From Fictibacillus macauensis ZFHKF-1 (GTDB lineage: Bacteria > Bacillota > Bacilli > Bacillales > Fictibacillaceae), in contig NZ_AKKV01000019.1 of the NCBI RefSeq assembly GCF_000269865.1, positions 1 to 64,000 of the forward strand: 64,000 bases of DNA, written 5' to 3'. The stretch's first letter is position 1, and each line of letters opens with the position of its first letter. Position numbers and translations under genes: made by a program. Of the stretch, positions 1-8,620 are shown piece by piece. Below the pieces are notes generated by a model. It was not told the origin of the DNA. It saw only the letters and a program-made list of their open reading frames with translations, and ran no database searches.

Positions 1-194
1 TTGTTAATGATGTCTAACAATTGGGGTGCAGTTCAGCTGTCTGGTCTTTTTTTTTGCATAAAATCCCTCTATTTTATCATACGTGACAACTTTATAGCGT
101 ACTAGCGGTAGTTGTTTCCATGTGTTAAAGGAGGGTAACATTTCTTTCAATAATTGGCATGCTATAAGCAGTAAGAATGAAATGGAGTGAAAAA

Positions 195-1745
195 ATGAAA
201 CAGTGGCAAATCAGCGTGCTTTGTATAACACTTATTTTTCTAGCGATAAGCATAGAGGAACCGGCTGTTACCGTGAAGGCGAGCAACATAAATCTTGACA
301 TCATTCATCACCGCGAGATCATTCTAAAACTAAAAGAAGGACATTCTTTGCCGTTTCATATCTATGGAGTGGTAGGAATTGAAAAGAGAGGTATAGGAAC
401 GACTGCCGTTCAAATTGTGCGCGTACCGCGCGCAGCATCTTATCAGCATGTGCTTAGCGCGTTGCGCAAACACCCTATGGTTACCTATGCACAGCCGAAT
501 TACTATACAACAGCTAGCGCGCTTCATCCTAATGATGCGCTATACAGCAAGCAGTGGGCATTGCGAAAAATAAACTGGTCAAGAGCTGTAGCAACTTCTG
601 TGCCAGCAAAGCCTGTCATCATTGCTGTTCTTGATTCTGGTGTGAATCCTAATCACCCTGATTTAAAGGGAAAAGTATTACGAGGGGCTGACTTTGTTGA
701 TGAATGTAATCATGCGTACGATCACTATGGGCATGGTACCGCGGTTGCTGGCGTCATAGCGGCCAGTAGTCATAATGGAATAGGGGTTAGTGGTATGAAT
801 GATCATGTGCGCATTTTACCGGTGCGAATCGGCCCAAAAAATAAATTTACGGCTGTAAACGTAGCAGCTGGTATTACCTATGCTGTCGATCATGGTGCGA
901 AAATTATTAATATGAGCTTTGGAGGAGAACCGCCCAATCAGATCGAACGGGATGCAATTCAGTATGCCAATCGAAAAGGGGTTATTTTAATTGCTGCCGG
1001 TGGTAATTTATTTCCGAAAGGCGTTATGTATCCAGCCGCCTATAAAGAAGTGATTAGTGTGGGAGCGACACGGGAAGACGACGGCATTGCCCATTTTTCT
1101 TCCCGAGGCAAACAGTTAGATCTCACAGCCCCCGGTGTGCATATTACGACAACGAATCGGCGTGGCACGTATAGCGAGAATTTGTCAGGCACGTCTTTTT
1201 CGGCACCATTAACAGCAGGGCTTGCTTCTTTAATCGTCATGAAGCAGCCGACGTTAACACCAGGCGAGGTGGAGTACATCATGGAGAAGGCTGCCTACAT
1301 ACCACCGATGTTTAAAGAAAAGGCAAAGCGCTCTTCTATTTATGGTTATGGTCGCATTGATGTGAACCGAGCGCTGCACACCTCCGTTCCTGCTTTTGAA
1401 CGAGATTCGCCTCAAGAAACTGTTTCTGCGAAAGTACGTAAACTGCCTGTGGTTGTGCAGGATCAATTTGACTTACCCTTTGATGTAGACACTTTTGCCG
1501 TAAAAGTGAGCCGAGAACAGCGTGTGACGATTGACGTATCTCCTGTGACAGGTATGGATCCTGTCATTGAAACGTTTGATGTAGGAGCTCATTCACAGCG
1601 CATGTACGTAACGCGAAGCGATGCAGTCGGTATGAGTCGTGGTGAGCACTTTAGTGTGACTTGGAAACCAGGCATCCACTATATTTCACTCACTGAAGCA
1701 AATAATCATTGGTCAACAACACCATACACACTTTCTGTGAAATAA
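195..1745 (+). CDS. Secreted S8 family subtilisin-like serine protease
   Basis: Extracellular or wall-associated endopeptidase. Counting from the upstream ATG at 177, the catalytic triad is Asp153 (VLDSGVNPNHPDL), His186 (HYGHGTAVAG) and Ser340 (LSGTSFSAPL), with oxyanion Asn277 (AAGGN). Residues 1-35 are a signal peptide and about 45-115 an inhibitor-like propeptide. The last ~110 residues (DVDTFAVKV to YTLSVK) resemble a bacterial pre-peptidase C-terminal beta domain. I prefer the ATG at 195 (516 aa) because GGAG at 184-187 sits 7 nt before it, while the ATG at 177 has no ribosome site. It is monocistronic with its own terminator. Family is certain; substrate is unknown. Confidence 0.9.
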   Translation: MKQWQISVLCITLIFLAISIEEPAVTVKASNINLDIIHHREIILKLKEGHSLPFHIYGVVGIEKRGIGTTAVQIVRVPRAASYQHVLSALRKHPMVTYAQPNYYTTASALHPNDALYSKQWALRKINWSRAVATSVPAKPVIIAVLDSGVNPNHPDLKGKVLRGADFVDECNHAYDHYGHGTAVAGVIAASSHNGIGVSGMNDHVRILPVRIGPKNKFTAVNVAAGITYAVDHGAKIINMSFGGEPPNQIERDAIQYANRKGVILIAAGGNLFPKGVMYPAAYKEVISVGATREDDGIAHFSSRGKQLDLTAPGVHITTTNRRGTYSENLSGTSFSAPLTAGLASLIVMKQPTLTPGEVEYIMEKAAYIPPMFKEKAKRSSIYGYGRIDVNRALHTSVPAFERDSPQETVSAKVRKLPVVVQDQFDLPFDVDTFAVKVSREQRVTIDVSPVTGMDPVIETFDVGAHSQRMYVTRSDAVGMSRGEHFSVTWKPGIHYISLTEANNHWSTTPYTLSVK

Positions 1746-1753
1746 TACCTAGT

Positions 1754-1789
1754 CCCATTTTGTGAGTAACATAAAATGGGGCTTTTTTT
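1754..1789 (+). terminator. Rho-independent terminator of the subtilase gene
   Basis: CCCATTTT pairs with AAAATGGG around a short loop and is followed by seven T residues, directly after the protease stop codon. Confidence 0.85.
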
Positions 1790-2155
1790 GTTGAGAAATC
1801 AACTTCTTTTGCTTGTTCGCTATAGCGTGACAGAGAATGTCATTTCTGTGCAATATGACCCATTTTTTGTAAGGTCAAGAGGAACAGTGTGAGCACCTGT
1901 CGAATCGTAAGGAAGAACGAAATCATAAAGGACAATTTTCGCATACATAATTTTTTAGATAGCTACAACGAGCTATCCTCTATTTCCACTACCATCACCG
2001 TCCTATTGACCGCAACGTACGTACCTCTATGCAACTCTTCACAAGGTTCATAACCACATCAATCTTTAGAAAGCCTATTCATTGTAGTATGTAATGCCGA
2101 TAGTATAATGACAGTCTATTTTAGTGGGGTAATCGTGTAAGGGAGGAATGGAATA
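1790..2155. other. Intergenic region, no gene seen
   Basis: About 365 bases between the subtilase terminator and the wall hydrolase start. I see no open frame with a ribosome site and no convincing hairpin. The last 60 bases are AT-rich and contain TATAATG at about 2103-2109, which could be a -10 element, but I cannot place a matching -35. Confidence 0.4.
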
Positions 2156-3631
2156 GTGAAAACAAAAACAACTGTTAAAACGGTTGTGCTCTCCTCAGCA
2201 TGTGTAGGGGCGATCTTTATGTTGCCAACTAAAGGGGATGCAGCGCTTGGTGATCAAGAACTAGCGTTTGGTATGAAAAATGGTGATGTGAAAAAATTGC
2301 AAGAAATGCTCGTGAAAAAAGGGTATTTGCAAAGGACTTCGATAACGGGATACTATGGCTCTTTAACGAAAGAGGCTGTAAAAAAGTTTCAGCATCGTGC
2401 CCACCTTCATGAAGATGGAATTGTTGGCAAACAAACGTTAAAAAAACTTTTGTTGCAAAAACCCGCTCAGCAACAGGCTCAAAAGGTCGTTGCTAAGAAA
2501 AAAACAAGCGGGATCAGCACGCTTTCCCAAGGTATGCAAGGACCTGAAGTGGTTCGATTGCAGCGGAAATTAAAAGAGTTGTCTTTTTTTCGCCATTCTG
2601 AAATTACGGGGTATTATGGAAGAATTACAGCAGGGGCTGTAAAGGAATTTCAGCGTTCCAAAGGATTAGCGCAAACAGGAGTTGCTGATCAGTCTATGCT
2701 AAAAAGCCTGTATGCTACGTCTGTCAAAGTAAGGCCAGGGCCTGTGAAGCCGCAAAAGCCAACCTCTGTAACGTCAGGTTTGAAGATGAACGATCGTGGC
2801 GAACGCGTTCGCACGCTGCAAGTAGGCTTAAAAGCACTAGGCTACTATTCGTATACGTTAGATGGAATTTTTGGGACGATCACAAAAACGGGCGTCTCTA
2901 CGTTCCAACAGCGTTATCATCTGCCTGTTACTGGTGTTGCTGATGACAAAACGATGGCTAAGCTAAAAAGCGTAGTCGCCGACAAAAGAACGCCTCCACC
3001 GCCTGCAAAAGGGAACGAGCTGCGCTTACATGCGCGTGGAGCGAAAGTAGAAACCTTGCAGTCTCAATTAAAAGTAATGGGCTATTATCCATATGCCATT
3101 GATGGGGTTTTTGGAGCCCAAACAGAAGCAGGGGTAAAAGCCTTCCAAAAACGCTATGGTATTTTTCAAACAGGTGTAGTGGATGTCCGCACACATACAA
3201 CATTAGTAACAGAGGCGAAGAAAAAGGGACGTCAGCAACCGCCGCCACAAAAGCCACCTACTACGGGTGCTTTTAATCCTATTATTCTTGTTGCTGATGC
3301 TGTGCCATTATTAGGCACACCTTATACGTGGGGAGGAAACTCTGCATCTGAAGGCTTCGATTGTAGTGGATTTCTTGTGTATTTATTTAAAAAGCAAAAC
3401 ATCCAATTGCCGCGAACCGTCTCTTCTATTTGGAGCGTCGGTAAAGCCGTAAGTAGACCAAAAGTTGGCGACATAGTCTTTTTTGAAACGTATAAAAAGG
3501 GTCCGTCACATGCTGGTATTTATGTGGGCAATAACCGGATGGTGCATAGCGGCTCACGCGGAGTTGAATATAGTGACATTACGATTTCTTATTGGAAACA
3601 ACGCTATTTAGGCGCAAAACAGCTTTATTAA
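2156..3631 (+). CDS. Secreted NlpC/P60 endopeptidase with four peptidoglycan-binding repeats
   Basis: Cell-wall hydrolase expected to cut stem peptides (gamma-D-Glu to diamino acid bonds). A signal peptide covers residues 1-30 (cut near GDAA). Four PG_binding_1 repeats lie at roughly 36-99, 122-186, 207-272 and 289-353, each with a GYYG/DGIFG-type motif and separated by Pro/Lys-rich linkers. The catalytic NlpC/P60 domain spans about 373-491 with Cys403 (FDCSGF), His452 (SHAGIYVG) and His464 (MVHS). The start is GTG, preceded by GGGAGGAATGGAATA. Similar domain layouts occur in LytE/CwlS-type autolysins, which use LysM instead. It stands alone between two terminators. Confidence 0.9.
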   Translation: MKTKTTVKTVVLSSACVGAIFMLPTKGDAALGDQELAFGMKNGDVKKLQEMLVKKGYLQRTSITGYYGSLTKEAVKKFQHRAHLHEDGIVGKQTLKKLLLQKPAQQQAQKVVAKKKTSGISTLSQGMQGPEVVRLQRKLKELSFFRHSEITGYYGRITAGAVKEFQRSKGLAQTGVADQSMLKSLYATSVKVRPGPVKPQKPTSVTSGLKMNDRGERVRTLQVGLKALGYYSYTLDGIFGTITKTGVSTFQQRYHLPVTGVADDKTMAKLKSVVADKRTPPPPAKGNELRLHARGAKVETLQSQLKVMGYYPYAIDGVFGAQTEAGVKAFQKRYGIFQTGVVDVRTHTTLVTEAKKKGRQQPPPQKPPTTGAFNPIILVADAVPLLGTPYTWGGNSASEGFDCSGFLVYLFKKQNIQLPRTVSSIWSVGKAVSRPKVGDIVFFETYKKGPSHAGIYVGNNRMVHSGSRGVEYSDITISYWKQRYLGAKQLY

Positions 3632-3637
3632 ATGAAA

Positions 3638-3669
3638 GAAAAAAACGAACAGAGCGTTCGTTTTTTTCT
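3638..3669. terminator. Bidirectional terminator between the wall hydrolase and slaP
   Basis: ACGAAC-AGA-GCGTTCGT hairpin flanked by an A-run on the left and seven T on the right, so it can serve both convergent genes. Confidence 0.85.
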
Positions 3670-3677
3670 TTGGGCAT

Positions 3678-4553
3678 TTAGGTTAGTTGCGGTGGATAGG
3701 CTTTCCATACAGATAAGTCAGGGGTGTTCGTCTCAAGCAATGAAGCAGGAAAATGGAACGTCCAGGGCTTACTCGTATTAGCACGAACGGTAAAGTCATC
3801 AAGTGTAAAAGTACCTTGAGCAATAATCGATCCACTCGCATCCTCTATACAGAGCGGCAGTCGTTCAACAGCGATATCTTTCTCGCTGCCATTACGAATT
3901 AATAGCATAATCGCTAAGGCGCCATCGTCTTGTTGCTGCGCTTCTATACCCATAAAGTTAACCTCACCTGCTGAAAGGGGCGGTAAGCTTGTTACGATAT
4001 TTTGCAAGCGTACTTTTTCTTCAGGTTGGAGAGTAGTTTCCCAGCTGTCGTGAAGAGAAAGTTCATGCACTGCTGGTGTTTTTTGTTTCCATTCAAACGC
4101 TAGACTCCATGACGTGTGCATAGGAAAGGAGTCCACCAATAAGTCTTCTTCGCTAAATAAGAAAATCCATGGCATGCATGCTAGTGGTGGTAAGTGTCCC
4201 ATCGTCTCAAGATCAAACGTTTTACGAGCAAAGGCAGCTCCTGTTTCGTCGAGTAGCAGCAGTGTGATTTCTTCAAAGTGAATGTTGCGTTCTACTGTGC
4301 TGCGAATAAAGGCATTCACCATATAACTGCCTTCTTCACTAACAACGTCTATTTTCGAAATGGAGATTTGATTCGGCTGCAATGGTGGAAGTTGTGTGTG
4401 GTGATAGCGATACACATACTTTTCTTGCAGCGAAAGATCCCAATCATGATGAAAATGCAGGGTCGTCTCTGGAACAGTGCGCTTTTCTACTTGAGGTGTC
4501 GTTGTTTCGTTTGAAGGAGGTGTGTCTTTTTTCTTTTTAAAATAGGATAGCAT
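3678..4553 (-). CDS. slaP: Accessory Sec system S-layer assembly protein (SlaP-like)
   Basis: Soluble 291-aa protein with a basic N-terminus (FKKKKD), a low-complexity linker to about residue 30, and two copies of a related beta-rich module (about 35-160 and 165-291). Both copies contain an acidic stretch such as ISKIDVV or NFMGIEA followed by an IRN/IRS strand and a W-x-F-x-F motif (PWIFLFSEE, PWTFHFPAS). A duplicated SLAP-type domain beside secA2 is the signature of the S-layer assembly factor studied in Bacillus anthracis. Its ATG overlaps the secA2 stop in TAATG, so the two genes are translationally coupled. Family call is from memory of the domain pattern. Confidence 0.75.
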   Translation of the reverse strand: MLSYFKKKKDTPPSNETTTPQVEKRTVPETTLHFHHDWDLSLQEKYVYRYHHTQLPPLQPNQISISKIDVVSEEGSYMVNAFIRSTVERNIHFEEITLLLLDETGAAFARKTFDLETMGHLPPLACMPWIFLFSEEDLLVDSFPMHTSWSLAFEWKQKTPAVHELSLHDSWETTLQPEEKVRLQNIVTSLPPLSAGEVNFMGIEAQQQDDGALAIMLLIRNGSEKDIAVERLPLCIEDASGSIIAQGTFTLDDFTVRANTSKPWTFHFPASLLETNTPDLSVWKAYPPQLT

Positions 4554-6931
4554 TAGTGATCTTCCCTTCGTTCATTGGTGCTATACATTACAACAAGAGC
4601 AAATTGAAGTGTGATTTCTTCCTGCCATTGTGCATTCATTTGTAAAAAGGCTTCGTAAGCGTCTTTTTCAAAAAGACGATAAGGATCTTCTTGAGCGTAA
4701 CTCTTTAAATGCATGCCTTCTTTTAAGAGATTCATCGTTTCTAAGTGTTTTAACCAACTCGCATCAAGGGAACGTAACATAAAGCCTCGGATGTCTTGCT
4801 CCGCGTCTTCGTTGTTGTCATTAGCCATTTGTTGAATGCGCGCTGCACGTGTTTCAAGGAAAGAAGTGACAATCGTCATCATTTCTTCGTGATCGCGTTC
4901 TACGAAGTCTTCAAGTGTGAGCGTTTGTTCAGGGAAGATAGTTTGAAGTTGCTGCACTAAGTGAGCTAATGGCCATTCTTCCATTTCTAGCTCAGGCGAG
5001 CAGACTGCTGCCACTGTGCGCACTACATGGTCTTGGATGCAGTTCGTAATAAATGGATAGATAGAGCCTCCCTCTAATAGCTTGGAACGCAAGGCGTAAA
5101 CAATTTTACGATGCTGATCAGACACGTTATCTACTTTTACTAAATGTTCTCGAGCGCTATAATAAATGCCTTCTACCGCACGTTGAACTTTATTAATAAA
5201 TTTAAGCGGATCAGGCTTCGTTACTTCACCGTCTTGATTGATACTTGCTTTTTTTGTCCACTTTTGAATATCTTCTTTTTCGAGCTTCGAAAACAGCTCA
5301 TCTTGTAGCGATAAAATAAAGCGAGAAGAACCAGGATCCCCTTGACGACCTGCACGCCCGCGTAGTTGAAGGTCAATGCGCTGACTTTCGTGACGCTCCG
5401 TGCCGATAATATGCAAGCCGCCTAGCTCGGACACTCCTTCGCCAAGCAGGATATCTGTTCCTCGACCAGCCATATTAGTAGCGATCATAATGGCATCTTT
5501 TTGCCCAGCCATGGCAATAATGCGCGCTTCTTGTTCTTCGCTTTTTGCATTTAAGACGAGATAGGGTAGCTGTGCTTGCTCTAAATGAGTGGCAAGTTCC
5601 TCTGATTGCTCAATGGAAGTCGTTCCGATGAGAATCGGTCGCCCAGTAGCATGCACGTTTACAATATCAGCGATAATGGCCTTGTATTTCGCCTCTAACG
5701 AATCGTAAATCACATCCGGAAAATCAACGCGTTGTCTTGGACGATTCGTTGGAATTTCCTCGACGTGTAAGTGATACGTAGTAAAGAATTCTTGTTGTTC
5801 CGTTGAAGCAGTACCTGTCATTCCTGCAAGCTTCGTATACAAACGAAAATAATTTTGAATCGTAATCGTTGCTTGCGTTTCGTTTTCCTCTTTGATTTCA
5901 AGCTGTTCCTTTGCTTCAATGGCTTGTTGAAGGCCGTCGCTATAGCTACGACCTTCCATAATGCGGCCGGTAAAAGAATCGACTAGCGCTACTTCACCAT
6001 TGCGGACAATATAATCAACATCTCGCTTCATCACAACATGGGCGCGTAACGACTGCAAAATAAAGTGATAGAGCAACTGATGCTCAGCATCAAATAAATT
6101 ATGAATACCAAAGGCGCGCTCCACAGCATTAATGCCAGCTTCTGTTAAAAAGAGCTGTTTCGAATCAAGTACATATTCATAGTCTTGCTTTTCTTTAAAT
6201 GAAGAAACAATATGATTGGTAATGTAGAAAAGGTCCGCAGAAAGCTGTGATTTATTGGCGATAATTAAAGGTGTACGTGCTTCGTCAATTAAAATAGAGT
6301 CAATTTCATCAATAATGGCATACGAAAGCGGACGTTGCACTTTTTGAGAAGCGTGAAGAATCATATGATCGCGTAAATAATCGAACCCAAATTCATTTCC
6401 TGTTCCGTATGTAATGTCAGCGAGGTAGGCAGCTTGTTTTTCCTCATTAGAAAGCTGTGCTGTATTTAATCCGACTGTTAGCCCAAGAAATTGATGGATT
6501 TTGCCGATCGTTTCATAATCTCGTCGTGCTAAATATTCATTAACAGTAATGACGTGAACGCCGCGGCCGCTCAGTGCATTTAAATAGCTTGGTAGTGAGG
6601 CAACGAGTGTTTTGCCTTCACCCGTTTGCATTTCGGCAATTCGACCTTCGTGAAGAACAAGCCCTCCTAGTAGTTGAACATCATAGTGGCGTTGGCCTGT
6701 TACGCGCTTGCTTGCTTCTCTTACGACAGCAAAAGCTTCAATCTTTATGTCTTCTAATGTAGCTCCCGTTGAAAGGCGATTCTTAAAGTCAATTGTTTTC
6801 TGCTGTAGCTTCTCATCGGATAATGACGACATCGTTTGCTCCAAGGCATTGATTGCCTGAAGTTGCTTCGTAAACTTACGCATTGCCGTAGAAGATACAC
6901 TTTCTGATACTTTTTTCATAATTCCTAACAT
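4553..6931 (-). CDS. secA2: Accessory preprotein translocase ATPase SecA2
   Basis: ATPase motor that drives export of a restricted set of proteins through SecYEG. Walker A is MQTGEGKT (101-108), Walker B/DEAD is IIDEIDSILIDEA (206-218), and motif VI is visible as LQLRGRAGRQGDPGSS. The 792-aa length and the end at NERREDH, without the C-terminal Cys-rich zinc and linker region of housekeeping SecA, mark it as SecA2. It is transcribed with slaP. The start ATG follows AAAAGGGAGCAAATTATC. In related bacilli this pair exports S-layer proteins; no S-layer structural gene lies in the window, so the cargo here is inferred. Confidence 0.9.
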   Translation of the reverse strand: MLGIMKKVSESVSSTAMRKFTKQLQAINALEQTMSSLSDEKLQQKTIDFKNRLSTGATLEDIKIEAFAVVREASKRVTGQRHYDVQLLGGLVLHEGRIAEMQTGEGKTLVASLPSYLNALSGRGVHVITVNEYLARRDYETIGKIHQFLGLTVGLNTAQLSNEEKQAAYLADITYGTGNEFGFDYLRDHMILHASQKVQRPLSYAIIDEIDSILIDEARTPLIIANKSQLSADLFYITNHIVSSFKEKQDYEYVLDSKQLFLTEAGINAVERAFGIHNLFDAEHQLLYHFILQSLRAHVVMKRDVDYIVRNGEVALVDSFTGRIMEGRSYSDGLQQAIEAKEQLEIKEENETQATITIQNYFRLYTKLAGMTGTASTEQQEFFTTYHLHVEEIPTNRPRQRVDFPDVIYDSLEAKYKAIIADIVNVHATGRPILIGTTSIEQSEELATHLEQAQLPYLVLNAKSEEQEARIIAMAGQKDAIMIATNMAGRGTDILLGEGVSELGGLHIIGTERHESQRIDLQLRGRAGRQGDPGSSRFILSLQDELFSKLEKEDIQKWTKKASINQDGEVTKPDPLKFINKVQRAVEGIYYSAREHLVKVDNVSDQHRKIVYALRSKLLEGGSIYPFITNCIQDHVVRTVAAVCSPELEMEEWPLAHLVQQLQTIFPEQTLTLEDFVERDHEEMMTIVTSFLETRAARIQQMANDNNEDAEQDIRGFMLRSLDASWLKHLETMNLLKEGMHLKSYAQEDPYRLFEKDAYEAFLQMNAQWQEEITLQFALVVMYSTNERREDH

Positions 6932-7036
6932 GATAATTTGCTCCCTTTTTCACTTGCGGAATGGATACTAATCCTATCATATAAAACTATTGTATGGTTG
7001 TCTATTCCATTTAGATAAAATATTGGCATATTTTTT

Positions 7037-7072
7037 CTAGTGAATAGATAAACAATGAATCTTTTTCACTAG
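7037..7072. repeat. Inverted repeat in the secA2/mnaA divergent region
   Basis: CTAGTGAA-t-AGAT pairs with ATCT-tt-TTCACTAG around a 9-nt loop. There is no T-run, so it is more likely an operator or a leader hairpin of secA2 than a terminator. Confidence 0.45.
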
Positions 7073-7193
7073 TAAATCGCATGAAAACAAGTCTATCCAT
7101 CGTATGAATTTCCTGTGGTTATTGGTGAATGTAGGGAATTGTCTAGTGTATCAGTGAACGAGTTTCTACTATTATATAGGGAGGTTGTTGGCG

Positions 7194-7262
7194 ATGGTGA
7201 TCAAGGTCAAACAAAAAGACTACCTTCATATAGTGGTAGCCTTCTCGTTAGGGGTTATTTAG
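7194..7262 (+). CDS. Possible 22-aa micro-ORF upstream of mnaA
   Basis: ATG at 7194 is preceded by a strong GGGAGG (7179-7184) at 9-nt spacing and encodes 22 residues: a basic start (MVIKVKQKDY) and a hydrophobic end (LHIVVAFSLGVI). It could be a small membrane peptide, a leader peptide or chance. The region also folds as CTACC/GGTAG hairpins inside the ORF. No homologue is known to me. Confidence 0.22.
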   Translation: MVIKVKQKDYLHIVVAFSLGVI

Positions 7263-7342
7263 GGTTAGGTGGTGGTACACTATAGTTACCCGGTACTAGC
7301 TCTTTCTAAACATGCATTTTACAAAAAAATATCATCGTGTAT

Positions 7343-7371
7343 TTGACGATAAAAAAAATTCACGGTAGCAT
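7343..7371 (+). promoter_or_regulatory. Candidate SigA promoter of mnaA
   Basis: TTGACG, 17-nt spacer, TAGCAT, ending 53 bases before the mnaA ATG. The -35 is near consensus and the -10 is moderate. Confidence 0.5.
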
Positions 7372-7424
7372 AACTATGGACAGGTTACATAATCGTATTT
7401 TCTGGAGATGAGGTAGAAACAAAA

Positions 7425-8570
7425 ATGAAAAAGCTTAAAGTAATGACGGTATTCGGCACGAGACCAGAAGCGGTAAAAATGGCTCCGCTCGTTTTGGAAT
7501 TGCAAAAATATCAAGAGATTGAAACAATTGTGGCAGTTACAGCCCAACATCGTCAAATGTTAGATATTATTTTGGAGACGTTTGCGATTGAGCCACAGTA
7601 TGATTTGAACATTATGCAAAAGCAACAAACGCTAAGTGCCATTACGATGAAGGCGATGGAAGGGCTTGAAGATATTCTGAAAAAAGAGAAGCCGGATCTT
7701 GTGCTCGTTCATGGAGATACAACGACGACGTTTGCAGCGAGTTTAGCGGCTTTTTACCAACAAGTAGCAGTCGGTCATGTGGAGGCGGGATTGCGTACGT
7801 GGAATAAATACTCTCCTTATCCAGAAGAAATGAATCGACAACTTACCGGTGTGTTAGCTGATTTACACTTTGCGCCAACTTCGCTTTCTGTCCAAAACTT
7901 AGTACAAGAAGGAAAGCAAACGGAAAGTGTTTATGTGACAGGAAATACAGCCATCGATGCCCTTACGACAACGATCGATCAAACGTATACACATGAAGTG
8001 CTAGAGCGGCTTGGTGGAGATCGTCTTATTTTAGTAACCGCACACCGCAGAGAAAATTTAGGAGAACCGATGCGCAATATGTTCCGAGCGATTAAACGAC
8101 TCGTTCAAGAAAATGAGGATGTTCAAGTGATTTATCCTGTTCATTTGAACCCGGTTGTTCAAGACTTGGCAGCAGAAGTTCTTGGTGATGATCCACGCAT
8201 CCACCTCATTGATCCGTTAGCGCTCGTAGATTTTCATAATTTTCTAGCGCGTGCCTACCTAATTTTAACTGATAGTGGCGGTGTACAAGAAGAAGCACCA
8301 TCATTAGGTGTACCTGTACTCGTCCTTCGTGATAACACAGAGCGACCAGAAGGAATTCGTGCGGGAACGCTCCGCCTTGCAGGTACGGATGAAGAGAATA
8401 TTTATCGGATTACGCAGGAATTATTAAGCAATGAAGAAGCATACAAAGCGATGGCACAAGCGGCAAACCCATACGGAGATGGGCAAGCGTCACGACGCAT
8501 TGTTGAAGCAATTCTCTATCATTTTGGCTATCGTACTGACCGACCAGATTCTTTCCAAACAGAAGAATAG
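7425..8570 (+). CDS. mnaA: UDP-N-acetylglucosamine 2-epimerase (non-hydrolysing)
   Basis: Interconverts UDP-GlcNAc and UDP-ManNAc in the cytoplasm; UDP-ManNAc is the donor for TagA in teichoic acid linkage-unit synthesis. The family signatures are clear: FGTRPEAVKMAPL near the N-terminus, VHGDTTTTFA, GHVEAGLRT, HRREN and TDSGGVQEEAPSLGVP. The 381-aa length is normal. It is divergent from secA2 and convergent with tagO. The product could also feed the polysaccharide locus at 21-34 kb, since a 2-epimerase is needed to make mannuronic forms of diacetamido sugars. Start ATG has only a weak upstream purine tract (GGAGATGAGG). Confidence 0.93.
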   Translation: MKKLKVMTVFGTRPEAVKMAPLVLELQKYQEIETIVAVTAQHRQMLDIILETFAIEPQYDLNIMQKQQTLSAITMKAMEGLEDILKKEKPDLVLVHGDTTTTFAASLAAFYQQVAVGHVEAGLRTWNKYSPYPEEMNRQLTGVLADLHFAPTSLSVQNLVQEGKQTESVYVTGNTAIDALTTTIDQTYTHEVLERLGGDRLILVTAHRRENLGEPMRNMFRAIKRLVQENEDVQVIYPVHLNPVVQDLAAEVLGDDPRIHLIDPLALVDFHNFLARAYLILTDSGGVQEEAPSLGVPVLVLRDNTERPEGIRAGTLRLAGTDEENIYRITQELLSNEEAYKAMAQAANPYGDGQASRRIVEAILYHFGYRTDRPDSFQTEE

Positions 8571-8574
8571 ACTG

Positions 8575-8620
8575 AAAAAAATGACCGTATGGATATTCCA
8601 TGCGGTCATTCATTATTTTT
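8575..8620. terminator. Bidirectional terminator between mnaA and tagO
   Basis: ATGACCGTATGGA-TAT-TCCATGCGGTCAT hairpin with A-run and T-run on its two sides; it overlaps the tagO stop region. Confidence 0.85.

Noticed and set aside
1-176. End of a gene or terminator at the left edge
   Set aside because: There is a T-run at about 48-55 but no convincing stem before it and no readable open frame.
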